From the NCBI GenBank assembly GCA_902537235.1, contig CACBAO010000003.1:1-64000 (forward strand): a DNA stretch of 64,000 bases. Reading direction: 5' to 3'. The DNA comes from an uncultured Alphaproteobacteria bacterium. Its GTDB lineage: Bacteria; Pseudomonadota; Alphaproteobacteria; Rhodobacterales; Rhodobacteraceae. The notes beneath the pieces were generated by a model, which was not told the origin of the DNA, searched no databases, and saw only the letters and a list, made by a program, of their open reading frames with translations. The position numbers were made by a program, and so were the translations under genes. Positions 54,061 to 63,027 of the stretch are shown here, piece by piece (within the stretch, counting starts at the first letter, position 1; each line of letters starts with the position of its first letter).

Positions 54061-54920
54061 CTTTGAAGCCTTCCTATTTTTTCAGTAGTATCCTCTATAG
54101 ATGAAACGTTCCTAAACTTTACTACAGGTTTGTCGATATTTCTTAAATCAACAGAAACTATAGGTCTTAAGGGCATATTTGTCTCATCTAGAAAAATACT
54201 CATCAGCTCCACTGCTTTACTTAAATTATTCTCTGGCAGCTTAAAGACCAAATCATTTTTCATATGAATATTCCATCGCCTTTCACCAATCCACTCATAG
54301 TATAATACCTCTGACTTATTTGCTCCTATTTCATTTACCAGTAATAAAAGTTCTTTAATTTTTCTTGGCCCATGTTTTCCAACCAAAAGTGGAAAACCTG
54401 ATAGACCTTGATAATTTGGCTTTATTGATAGAATAATTCCATTACTATCTAGAACTTCATAAAGATCATTGTTAAAAAACACCACTGCTTCTTTTCTTTC
54501 AACAACACTAACAATTACCAATCCATCTGTAGAAAACTTAACAAAAGCTTTTTCGACTCTGTTAATTGCTTGTATTTTTTCTCTTAAAGCTTGTGCTTTC
54601 AACACTGAAAACCCCTCAGTTGCCAAATTTTGAACCATAGTTGAAATTTCTTTTTTCAATGGTTCTTGGGCACCTTTTACTAAAACGCTGCTTATAGACA
54701 ATTCTGTCAGATCTTTATAAAAAGCAGAGCTTTCCTTACTTAAAAGTTTAATTTCCTCATTTAGATCATAATTCTTATAAAGAAATTTTTTTGCCAACAA
54801 GGCGCTTAAAATCAAAGAAACTGTGATCAAAAGAACTTTAAACCAAAGCCTGTAAAATAATCTATTTATTTTATAATATAACCTTGATGGGGCAGGATCT
54901 TTAGATTTTAACAAATTCAT
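54057..54920 (-). CDS. ftsQ: Cell division protein FtsQ
   Basis: From ATG 54920 the product is 287 residues: a basic cytoplasmic start, a transmembrane helix (about 27-50), a POTRA domain and the FtsQ beta domain (VVERKEAVVFFNNDLYEVLDSNGIIL). It links the Z ring to the late divisome. An alternative start at 54947 would overlap ddl by 20 bases. The chosen ATG lies 7 bases after the ddl stop behind a TAGG-type site. Confidence 0.9.
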   Translation of the reverse strand: MNLLKSKDPAPSRLYYKINRLFYRLWFKVLLITVSLILSALLAKKFLYKNYDLNEEIKLLSKESSAFYKDLTELSISSVLVKGAQEPLKKEISTMVQNLATEGFSVLKAQALREKIQAINRVEKAFVKFSTDGLVIVSVVERKEAVVFFNNDLYEVLDSNGIILSIKPNYQGLSGFPLLVGKHGPRKIKELLLLVNEIGANKSEVLYYEWIGERRWNIHMKNDLVFKLPENNLSKAVELMSIFLDETNMPLRPIVSVDLRNIDKPVVKFRNVSSIEDTTEKIGRLQS

Positions 54921-54927
54921 TTTTAAC

Positions 54928-55872
54928 CTACTTGTTACACGATGCATCTTTAATCAATTCCAAGCACAAGTACTGTAGGTCCATTCCGACGTATCTTGCT
55001 TGTTCCGGGACAAGAGAAGTTTTGGTCATTCCAGGTTGGGTATTTAGTTCAAGAATAAATAACCCTTCCTTTCCTTTGTTTTCGTTCCATCTAAAATCAG
55101 AGCGAGTAACACCTCTACACCCCAAGCAGTAATGCGCTCTGACTGCATAATTGATACACAAATCAAATATCTCCCTAGGGATGTCCGCAGGTATTATATG
55201 TTTTGAACCACCTGTTTTATATTTCGCATCATAATTATACCAATCTTCAGTTACTATATCGGTAACAGTCAATGGCCGACCGTTTAGCACGGCAACGGTA
55301 AGTTCTCTACCAGGAATGTATTTTTCTAAAAGATACCTTCTACCTAAATGTTTACCAAACTCCCCGACCCCTTGGATTTCCTCTTTATATCTAATAAAGT
55401 GAACTCCGACGGAAGAGCCTCCGTTATTCGGCTTAATAACAAACGGTGGAGTTAAAGGTATTCCATTTAATTGATCTCCGCCATTTAATAGTAGATCCTC
55501 TACTACTGGTAACCCCGATGCCTTAAATATTTTCTTTGAGATAAATTTATCCATTGCCATGGCAGAAGATAAAACCCCAGAGTGTGTGTATGGAATCCTA
55601 AGCATTTCAAATAGTCCCTGAATAGATCCATCCTCTCCTCCACCTCCGTGAAGGGCGTTAAATATTACATCAGGACTTTTACTTTTCACATTCTCAGCCA
55701 ACTCGTTTATATTTCGCGAGTCTATATTTATCGCTTCAACATCAAAACTCGCTTTTTGTAGCGCCTCTATACAGCTTTCGGCAGTTAAATCAGAGACCTC
55801 CTTCTCTTCCGAAACTCCTCCTTGCAGTACTAAAACTTTAGAGATATTCTTTGGATTTACTGTTTCGATCAA
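54928..55872 (-). CDS. ddl: D-alanine-D-alanine ligase
   Basis: From TTG 55872 the product is 314 residues. VLVLQGGVSEEKEVSDLTAESC starts the ligase fold; further marks are NALHGGGGEDGSIQGLFEMLRIPYTHSG, VIKPNNGGSSVGV, the ATP-grasp EKYIPGRELTVAVL and the metal site FILELNTQPGMTKTSLVPEQA. It makes the D-Ala-D-Ala dipeptide for MurF. A GGGAG site 9 bases before supports TTG 55872; TTG 55905 lacks one. It follows murB. Confidence 0.94.
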   Translation of the reverse strand: MIETVNPKNISKVLVLQGGVSEEKEVSDLTAESCIEALQKASFDVEAINIDSRNINELAENVKSKSPDVIFNALHGGGGEDGSIQGLFEMLRIPYTHSGVLSSAMAMDKFISKKIFKASGLPVVEDLLLNGGDQLNGIPLTPPFVIKPNNGGSSVGVHFIRYKEEIQGVGEFGKHLGRRYLLEKYIPGRELTVAVLNGRPLTVTDIVTEDWYNYDAKYKTGGSKHIIPADIPREIFDLCINYAVRAHYCLGCRGVTRSDFRWNENKGKEGLFILELNTQPGMTKTSLVPEQARYVGMDLQYLCLELIKDASCNK

Positions 55873-55874
55873 AT

Positions 55875-56804
55875 TTATTTTCTCCCTACCCTTATTACCT
55901 CCCAATCCAGTGAAATTTTGTATTTCTCATAAACTGATTGCCTAACGTACTCTCCTAGGGATTCCATTTCTTGGGCTGTTGCTCCACCTAGATTTATTAA
56001 AAAATTGGGATGCTTGTTTGATACCATTGCTTTTCCTAATTTTTTACCCCTTAACCCTGCTCCATCAATGACTCTCCAAGCTTTTAATTCAATTGACTCT
56101 TCTAGTAAAAGTGATGATTTTCCATCAGGGTTTTTGAAAGTTGAACCACAAGTAGCTGTATTTGTTGGCTGCGTCTCTTTTCTTTTGGATAACATCTTTG
56201 TCATTTTCTCATCTATTAGACTTTTATTTTCTTTTTTTGGCCTAACAATGGTAGAAGTTATTATGAAATTATCTGGGAAACTACTAGAACGGTATTTAAA
56301 TTGAAAACACTCTTTTCCCAAATGGATAAATTTTCCTGATCTGTCAACTCCCTCAATGCTTTGAACGTAATCCCCTATGTAATTTCCATAGCAGCCAGCG
56401 TTCATAGCTAGTGCTCCTCCGATAGTTCCAGGAATTGTTCTTAAAAAAGATAAATCGTAGCCCAGTTCAGATAGTTTAATAGCAACTTTTGAGCTAAAAT
56501 TCCCTGCGCCAAGCTTTACTTGATTATCCTTTACTTCAATTTCCGAAAAGTTTCTTCCTAACTTTACCGCAACCCCTGAAAGACCGCCGTCTCTAACCAA
56601 AAGATTTGAACAAGCTCCTATGGGCATAACGTGCACTTCAACGGGCATTAAGGAAAGGAACCTAGATAACTCGTTCAAACTTTTTGGCCTGAACAAAATA
56701 TCTACTGGCCCACCAACTTTTAGCCAACTAATTTTTGACAAAGGAAAAGAATAATTTATTGATCCTGAGAATCGATTTTCATCAAAAAACGCCAACTTAC
56801 GCAT
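55875..56804 (-). CDS. murB: UDP-N-acetylenolpyruvoylglucosamine reductase
   Basis: From ATG 56804 the product is 309 residues: the FAD motif WLKVGGPVDILFRPKSLNEL, MPIGACSNLLVRDGG, TIPGTIGGALAMNAGCYG, KFKYRSS-type FKYRSSSF, and the active Ser in PTNTATCGSTFKNPDG. It reduces the enolpyruvyl group to MurNAc. The ATG overlaps the murC stop by 8 bases; GTG 56813 is an alternative. It is part of the overlapping murC-murB-ddl-ftsQ-ftsA series. Confidence 0.95.
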   Translation of the reverse strand: MRKLAFFDENRFSGSINYSFPLSKISWLKVGGPVDILFRPKSLNELSRFLSLMPVEVHVMPIGACSNLLVRDGGLSGVAVKLGRNFSEIEVKDNQVKLGAGNFSSKVAIKLSELGYDLSFLRTIPGTIGGALAMNAGCYGNYIGDYVQSIEGVDRSGKFIHLGKECFQFKYRSSSFPDNFIITSTIVRPKKENKSLIDEKMTKMLSKRKETQPTNTATCGSTFKNPDGKSSLLLEESIELKAWRVIDGAGLRGKKLGKAMVSNKHPNFLINLGGATAQEMESLGEYVRQSVYEKYKISLDWEVIRVGRK

Positions 56805-58212
56805 TGTCTTCACGTCCTGACTTATTCTCTATAAAAGAGAGGTTATTAACCCAACTAGTTATACTGCCAGCTCCAAGTGTTAGGAAAATGTCACCTTTAT
56901 TACAATTCTTTTTTAAAAATCTACTAAAAGACACTTCGTCCTCAACATACTCAACCTTTTGCGTCTCAATTCTAATAACAGAATTGATCAAAGTTTTACT
57001 ATCAAAACCATCAATCTGAGGTTCACCGGCAGCAAAAACGGGTGTAATACCAACTATATCTGCATCTCTGAAGCATTTCATGAAGTCTGTAAATAATGAT
57101 TTAAGCCTTGAAAATCTATGAGGCTGATGAACCACTATAATTTTTCTTTTTGCTATCTTTTTGGCTGCAGAAATAACAGCTTTAATTTCTGCAGGGTGGT
57201 GCGCATAATCATCTATAATCGTAGCACCATTAAAAAAGCCAACTCTAGTAAAGCGTCTTGACACTCCTTCAAATTTTTCTAATGCGCCTTTGATAAACTT
57301 TATTGGAATTGATAGATTTGAAGCGGCCAAAATTGCAGCACAAGCATTTAGGGCGTTATGTTGCCCAATCATTGGCAAATTAAAATCTCTCAAATAGATG
57401 TTGGCTATCTTGTCATCGAGGTCAAATCTGGTGCCTTTTTCATCTACCCTTAAATTTCTTACTATTATATCAGCATTTTCTGAAAATCCATATGTAATGA
57501 TTTTCCGATCCTTTATATAAGAAGTTACCTTATCAACGTTTTTATCGTCTATACAGCAAATAGCCACTCCGTAGAAAGGAACGCTTGAAATAAATCGTTC
57601 AAAAGCTCTCTTTAAATTTTGAAAACTTCCATAATAGTCCAAGTGCTCCTTATCGATATTTGTTACTATAGCAACTGTTACGGGTAGTTTGTTAAAAGAT
57701 CCGTCACTTTCATCCGCTTCAACTACCATCCAATCTCCCTCTCCTAACCTAGCATTTGAGCCGTAGGCTTTTATGACGCCACCATTTATGACAGTTGGGT
57801 CCAAATTACCTGCTTCGGCAATTGAGGCAACAAGAGATGTCGTTGTTGTCTTTCCATGAGAGCCTGCAACCACAATGTTCAATTTCATTCTCATCAATTC
57901 TGCTAACATTTCTGCTCTGGAAACTATTGGGATCCCACGCTGTTTTGCAAAGGATAATTCAATATTTTCTTTTCTTATTGCAGAAGAAATAACCACTACA
58001 GAACAATCGCTAATGTTTTTTTTGTCATGCTCATAAAATATCTTTACACTAAGCGAGGAGAGCCTCTCTGTGATATTTGTCTTCTTTATATCAGACCCTT
58101 GTACGGCGTAGCCAAGATTTAAAAGAATCTCAGCAATTCCAGACATTCCTATGCCACCAATACCAATAAAATGTATCGGCCCTAAATTTAGAGGTAATCT
58201 AGTAGCAATCAT
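56797..58212 (-). CDS. murC: UDP-N-acetylmuramate-L-alanine ligase
   Basis: The 471-residue ligase has IHFIGIGGIGMSGIAEILLNLGY, the P-loop AGSHGKTTTTSLVA (residues 117-124), VEADESDGSF, TNIDKEHLDYYGS and IIDDYAHHPAEIKAVI with the ATP-site Asp and His. It adds L-Ala to UDP-MurNAc. The start overlaps the murG stop by 4 bases, and it precedes murB. Confidence 0.97.
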   Translation of the reverse strand: MIATRLPLNLGPIHFIGIGGIGMSGIAEILLNLGYAVQGSDIKKTNITERLSSLSVKIFYEHDKKNISDCSVVVISSAIRKENIELSFAKQRGIPIVSRAEMLAELMRMKLNIVVAGSHGKTTTTSLVASIAEAGNLDPTVINGGVIKAYGSNARLGEGDWMVVEADESDGSFNKLPVTVAIVTNIDKEHLDYYGSFQNLKRAFERFISSVPFYGVAICCIDDKNVDKVTSYIKDRKIITYGFSENADIIVRNLRVDEKGTRFDLDDKIANIYLRDFNLPMIGQHNALNACAAILAASNLSIPIKFIKGALEKFEGVSRRFTRVGFFNGATIIDDYAHHPAEIKAVISAAKKIAKRKIIVVHQPHRFSRLKSLFTDFMKCFRDADIVGITPVFAAGEPQIDGFDSKTLINSVIRIETQKVEYVEDEVSFSRFLKKNCNKGDIFLTLGAGSITSWVNNLSFIENKSGREDNA

Positions 58213-59306
58213 TTCTTTTCTCCTAAAAACTCCTCAATTGCCCTAATTATATTTTTTGAAGCATTAGGCTTTCCCATTTTTAATGCGTTGGAAGCCATAT
58301 TTCTTGTTTTTGAAGGAGATTTTAAAATTAGGGCCAACGTTTTGGCTAAATCTTTAGCAAGATTTGGTCCTTCTTCGATGACAGTTGCCCCACCTTCGTC
58401 AGCAAATATTCTGGCATTTCGAAGTTGGTGATCATCTTTGGCATGCTTTAGAGGGATAAGTATTGATGGTCTTCCAACGATCGCTATATCTGCCAATGTA
58501 TTAGAACCTGATCTACAAATTATTACCTGAGATTCTGACATTAATCTTTCAACATCTTCAAAGAATGGTTTAACGCATGCTCTTAAGTCAATATTTTTAT
58601 AAGATGCTAAAACGCGGTCAATATCATCTTTCCTTGCTTGATGAAATATTGTTAATCGATCTCTAGTTTTTTTAGAAAGCATTGCTATGCAATTCGGTAT
58701 AACGTCAGATAGCAACCGTGCGCCTTGAGATCCGCCAAGAACCAATATTGTATTGGGCCACGGACCAGGCTCTAAGTACTGGGAGTTATTTTTTTTCAGC
58801 ACTTTATTCCTTACTGGATTACCAGTAATCATGCTGTTTTTTGGATTCAAATATAAGGTATTAGAAAAATGACAAAAAACTTTAATGCTAAACTTTTGGA
58901 AAAATCTATTTACTCTTCCCAGAACAGCGTTCTGTTCTTGTATGAATAGGGGGATTCTGAGGAGAACCGACATTAATAGAATTGGAAACGTAGAAATACC
59001 CCCAAAACCTACTATGAACTTTGGCTTTTTCCTAAACATAAGCTTTCCTGAGCGGAAAGCTCCTAGGGGTATTTGATAAGATAATTCCATGAGTTTTTTT
59101 AGACGTGTCACTGTTTCCGAAGAGATTTTGACAGCCTCTATTGAATAGTCGTTTGAATTTTCATCCAAATAATGTGACCCTCTCACATCAGTAAAAATTA
59201 TAACCTCCCATCCAAGATTTCTCAGGTCAGTTGCTAGGGCAACGCATGGTAACACATGACCTCCCGTACCTCCGGTCGATAAGACACAAACACCTTTTTT
59301 CTCCAT
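58209..59306 (-). CDS. murG: UDP-GlcNAc undecaprenyl-PP-MurNAc-pentapeptide transferase
   Basis: The 365-residue protein is MurG. STGGTGGHVLPCVALATDL is the lipid-side glycine loop, VGFGGISTFPILL a membrane-association region, ILVLGGSQGARLL the second Rossmann loop, and VICRSGSNTLADIAIVGRPSILIPLKHAKDDHQLRNA the UDP-GlcNAc pocket. It makes lipid II at the inner face of the membrane. Its start overlaps the ftsW stop by one base. Confidence 0.96.
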   Translation of the reverse strand: MEKKGVCVLSTGGTGGHVLPCVALATDLRNLGWEVIIFTDVRGSHYLDENSNDYSIEAVKISSETVTRLKKLMELSYQIPLGAFRSGKLMFRKKPKFIVGFGGISTFPILLMSVLLRIPLFIQEQNAVLGRVNRFFQKFSIKVFCHFSNTLYLNPKNSMITGNPVRNKVLKKNNSQYLEPGPWPNTILVLGGSQGARLLSDVIPNCIAMLSKKTRDRLTIFHQARKDDIDRVLASYKNIDLRACVKPFFEDVERLMSESQVIICRSGSNTLADIAIVGRPSILIPLKHAKDDHQLRNARIFADEGGATVIEEGPNLAKDLAKTLALILKSPSKTRNMASNALKMGKPNASKNIIRAIEEFLGEKK

Positions 59307-60466
59307 TAGGTACCACCCATGAAACTATCGATATTTTCGCTGGTTCTACGCCTAGTCACATTAAGTAAGAGACCCATTAATATACCCATAGCAAGCATTG
59401 AAGAGCCTCCATAACTTATGAAAGGTAGGGTCATGCCCTTGGTAGGAAGCAAGCGAGCCGCTACCCCCAAATTAATAAGAGCTTGTGCCTGAATAATCGT
59501 CATCAATCCAAGACCAACTAACAATAGAAAAGGATTTCTTTCAATTATTAACCTTGACAATGTTCGTAACAAAATAATCATAAAGAGTGTTAATATTAAA
59601 ATAAACACTATTAGACCAAACTCCTCTATGGCAACAGCAATAATAAAATCAGTGTGGGCGTCAGGTAGGCTCCATTTAATCTTTCCATTTCCAGCACCAA
59701 CGCCCAAAAATCCACCCGATTGAATTGCTTGTTCAACTAAACCCATCTGAGATGTAGGTTCAATAACATTCGAAAAGAAATTTTTTAATCTGCCTGCAAC
59801 ATGGTTTGAAAATTGATAAAATATTAGTGCGACTGTTGAAAGGAAAGTAAAAAAGACTGCGGAGAAAAGCCAAGAAACACCAACAATAAAATGAATCAAA
59901 ACCCAACAACCAATCAAAACCACAGTCTGACCAAGGTCAGGTTGCAAGATTAGTAAAAATACACAAATGCTTAATGAAAAAAAAGATAAAAGAAGTCCTG
60001 CTCGTGGATTACTATTTACATTCCCTGCTACAACCCAAGAAATAAAAACTACAAAGAACGGTTTTAAGTATTCAGATGGTTGAATTGTTAGCCAGTCTAA
60101 AGAGAACCACCGAACTGCTCCCTTACCAAAATCAGTACCAAAAATTGGAAGGAGTGCAAGTGCGATAACCACTAAAAAAAAGCCTAAGATCCCAAATCTC
60201 CGCACAACAGACAAGCTTGTAGTAGACAAAAATAAAATTAGAGAAAAGGAAATAACTCCATAAATAGCTTGCCTGTAAACATAGTAAAAAGTAGGCATAT
60301 CATTGGTGTCTGCCAAAGGCACAGACGCTGCCATTGACAGTAGCAACCCGGTAACAATAAGAGCTAAGGTCGCAACTAGTGTCCATTGATCAATCGATTG
60401 CCACCAACGGAAAAATGGGTTGTCTACAGGCACGGCACGAGAGCTGCCGTGTATTATATCTGTCAT
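59306..60466 (-). CDS. ftsW: Lipid II glycosyltransferase FtsW
   Basis: The 386-residue SEDS protein has about ten transmembrane helices. Marks are VRWFSLDWLTIQPSEYLKPFFVVFISW, ILQPDLGQTVVLIGCW, FLGVGAGNGKIKWSLPDAHTDFIIAVAIEEFGL with the catalytic Asp region, and LPTKGMTLPFISYGGSSMLAMG. It polymerises lipid II in septal peptidoglycan. It overlaps murG by one base. Confidence 0.95.
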   Translation of the reverse strand: MTDIIHGSSRAVPVDNPFFRWWQSIDQWTLVATLALIVTGLLLSMAASVPLADTNDMPTFYYVYRQAIYGVISFSLILFLSTTSLSVVRRFGILGFFLVVIALALLPIFGTDFGKGAVRWFSLDWLTIQPSEYLKPFFVVFISWVVAGNVNSNPRAGLLLSFFSLSICVFLLILQPDLGQTVVLIGCWVLIHFIVGVSWLFSAVFFTFLSTVALIFYQFSNHVAGRLKNFFSNVIEPTSQMGLVEQAIQSGGFLGVGAGNGKIKWSLPDAHTDFIIAVAIEEFGLIVFILILTLFMIILLRTLSRLIIERNPFLLLVGLGLMTIIQAQALINLGVAARLLPTKGMTLPFISYGGSSMLAMGILMGLLLNVTRRRTSENIDSFMGGT

Positions 60467-60521
60467 TCTTACTGCTCGTTTTTATCTAGAAGAATATCAT
60501 CACTTGAATTAAAAAGACATA

Positions 60522-61922
60522 CTAAATTATATTTTTTCTATATTCTTTAACTAGGGAAACAAAGTGCTTTCCTCTTTCCTCAAAATTCAAGTATTGATCA
60601 AAACTTGCACAGGCAGGCGAAAATAAAATTGTATCTCCTTCGGTAGCATTACTTACTGCTCTATCAACTGCTTTTTTTAGTGTATCACATTGCTCAATTT
60701 CATGACCTACAAAACTTTTTTCTATAAGAGCTGCCGCCTCCCCTATTAGATATATCCTTGATACATTTTCCATATTATTTTTAAGTTGATAAAAATTATT
60801 ATCTTTTGCTTGTCCACCTAAAATTAAGTGGACATTTTTATGAGTTTTCAAAGCATGGCTAGTTGCATCAACATTTGTGGCTTTGCTGTCATTAACAAAT
60901 ACCACCCCGTCAATCACGTCAACCTTCTGATTTCTGTGGGCAAGTGGCTTAAATCCCGCAAAATTGCTAAAAATGTTTTTAGGAGCTATGCCAAGCGTCC
61001 TTGCCAAAGCATAAACAACTAAAAGCGTTTCTCGTAACACCATCAGATTGTTATCTAGTCTTCTCAAATCAAAGGACGAGACTTGTTTGCCCTTTTTCCA
61101 TTCTGTAATAAAATATCCTCGTAGGGCTACTCCCCATAAATAATCTTTCAATTCTACTTTAGTACTTATAGCGATTATCTTATTTTCTGTATCATTAAGT
61201 CTTCGATATAAAAATAATCCCTCTGCAGTATCAATACTAATAACCGACATATCTATTAAGTTTTCCAAAAATAATCGAGCTTTGGCATAAAAATAACCCC
61301 CTAACCCTCCATGCCTTTTAAGATGATCTGAAGAAAAATTAATGAATGCACCGATATTTGGAGCTAAACATTTCGCTAATTCAATTTGATAAGAAGAGAG
61401 CTCCAAGATTCTGATGGAGCCTTCATCAGGAGGACTTAATTCCAAAACCGGTTTTCCGATATTGCCCCCAATCTCAACATCTCTAAAGAGTTTAGAAAAG
61501 ATGTGCCCAGCCAACGCCGTTGCCGTAGATTTTCCGTTGGACCCGGTTATAGCAATAATCTTCGGTGGAATATTAAAAGTTTTATACTCTTCTTCAACGT
61601 GGTTTGAAAAAAAAAGTCCAATATCATTATCCACTTTTATATTTAACTTATAAGCTAAGGTAACTATTGGATGTGGCTTTGGGTACAAGTGAGGGATCCC
61701 TGGACTTACAACAAGAAGATCAAGCTCTCTCATTAAGTTTTTATCATTCAGATCTCTAACAGTGACCCCATTATTTTCTAAATTATCCCTCTTTTCTTTA
61801 TCATCGTCCCAACAGATCAACAATCCACCTGCTTTCTCAACAGCCTTGACAACGGACAAACCAGTTTTTTCAAGCCCCAAAACTCCAATTTTTTTATCTC
61901 TCAGACTTTTAAGATTGATCAT
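60522..61922 (-). CDS. murD: UDP-N-acetylmuramoyl-L-alanine-D-glutamate ligase
   Basis: The 466-residue ligase has IGVLGLEKTGLSVVKAVEKAGG, VVSPGIPHLYP, IAITGSNGKSTATALAGHIF (P-loop near 124-135), ELSSYQIELA, INFSSDHLKRHG, LAHRNQKV, VNDSKATNVDAT and LFSPACASFDQYLNFEERG. It adds D-Glu. It starts one base after the mraY stop; the 55-base gap to ftsW is AT-rich with nothing recognisable. Confidence 0.96.
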   Translation of the reverse strand: MINLKSLRDKKIGVLGLEKTGLSVVKAVEKAGGLLICWDDDKEKRDNLENNGVTVRDLNDKNLMRELDLLVVSPGIPHLYPKPHPIVTLAYKLNIKVDNDIGLFFSNHVEEEYKTFNIPPKIIAITGSNGKSTATALAGHIFSKLFRDVEIGGNIGKPVLELSPPDEGSIRILELSSYQIELAKCLAPNIGAFINFSSDHLKRHGGLGGYFYAKARLFLENLIDMSVISIDTAEGLFLYRRLNDTENKIIAISTKVELKDYLWGVALRGYFITEWKKGKQVSSFDLRRLDNNLMVLRETLLVVYALARTLGIAPKNIFSNFAGFKPLAHRNQKVDVIDGVVFVNDSKATNVDATSHALKTHKNVHLILGGQAKDNNFYQLKNNMENVSRIYLIGEAAALIEKSFVGHEIEQCDTLKKAVDRAVSNATEGDTILFSPACASFDQYLNFEERGKHFVSLVKEYRKNII

Positions 61923-61923
61923 T

Positions 61924-63009
61924 TTATCTGAGCTTTAGCGTTGCCATTCCAAGCGCAGCTAGTATGACAGCTATAATCCAAAACCTTATCACTATTTGTG
62001 ACTCTGACCAGCCCAGTTTTTCAAAATGATGATGAATAGGTGCCATAAGAAAAACTCGTTTTCCTGTAATCTTAAAAAATATCACTTGAATAATTACAGA
62101 AAATGTCTCAATTACGAACAAACCTCCAACTATCAATAGGACAAGTTCATGTTTAATTGATACAGCTATACAACCAAGAGCTGCGCCGAGAGATAGAGAC
62201 CCAGTGTCTCCCATAAAAACCGCTGCTGGAGGTGCGTTGTACCACAAAAACCCCAAACCACTTCCTATAAGGGCAGCAGAAAATATAAGAATTTCACCGC
62301 TACCTTTGATATAATGAATGTCTAAGTAGGATGAGTAATCTGCCCTACCAACTATATAAGAAATTATACCTAATGATGCTCCTGCAATTATAACTGGCAT
62401 AATAGCTAATCCATCCAGTCCGTCTGTTAAATTAACAGCATTAGCGGAACCAACAATTACAATCATAGCAAAGGGAAAAAAGAAAACACCTAAGAGAACC
62501 AAATAGTCTTTAAAAATTGGTAGGGCAAGAGATTTACTCAAACCATCAATGTGTTGTTCTTGAATAAAATAGACAGCGATAAAAGCTATTAGAAATCCAA
62601 ATAGCAGACGCAAGCGACCAGAAAGACCTCTATAACTTCTTTTGACAACTTTGATGTAATCATCAATCAACCCTATAATACCGAAAGAAAAAGTCACAAA
62701 CAGAATAATCCAAACATACTCATTATCTAAACGAGCCCATAAAATAGTGGAAGTTGTAACTGCTAATAATATTATGACGCCCCCCATTGTGGGTGTCCCA
62801 GCCTTTTTAATAATATGATCACTAGGACCATCCTCTCTTATTGGTTGACCCTCTTTCTGCAATTTTTTTAAAAAATTTATACTGTGCTTTCCAAAAGTAA
62901 AAAATATAATGAGCGCTGTAAAAAAAGCGCCACCAGCACGAAATGTTATATAACGAAAAAGATTAAACAAATCTCCACCGTCTGATAAAAAACTCAAAAA
63001 ATATAGCAT
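61924..63009 (-). CDS. mraY: Phospho-MurNAc-pentapeptide-transferase
   Basis: The 361-residue protein has about ten membrane helices with the metal and substrate motifs KKAGTPTMGGV, GLIDDYIKV, VNLTDGLDGLAIMP, AAVFMGDTGSLSLGAALG and APIHHHFEKLGWSESQIVIRFW. It attaches the muropeptide to undecaprenyl phosphate, making lipid I. It follows murF with an 18-base gap. Confidence 0.97.
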   Translation of the reverse strand: MLYFLSFLSDGGDLFNLFRYITFRAGGAFFTALIIFFTFGKHSINFLKKLQKEGQPIREDGPSDHIIKKAGTPTMGGVIILLAVTTSTILWARLDNEYVWIILFVTFSFGIIGLIDDYIKVVKRSYRGLSGRLRLLFGFLIAFIAVYFIQEQHIDGLSKSLALPIFKDYLVLLGVFFFPFAMIVIVGSANAVNLTDGLDGLAIMPVIIAGASLGIISYIVGRADYSSYLDIHYIKGSGEILIFSAALIGSGLGFLWYNAPPAAVFMGDTGSLSLGAALGCIAVSIKHELVLLIVGGLFVIETFSVIIQVIFFKITGKRVFLMAPIHHHFEKLGWSESQIVIRFWIIAVILAALGMATLKLR

Positions 63010-63027
63010 TGCTGAAACTCTAACTTG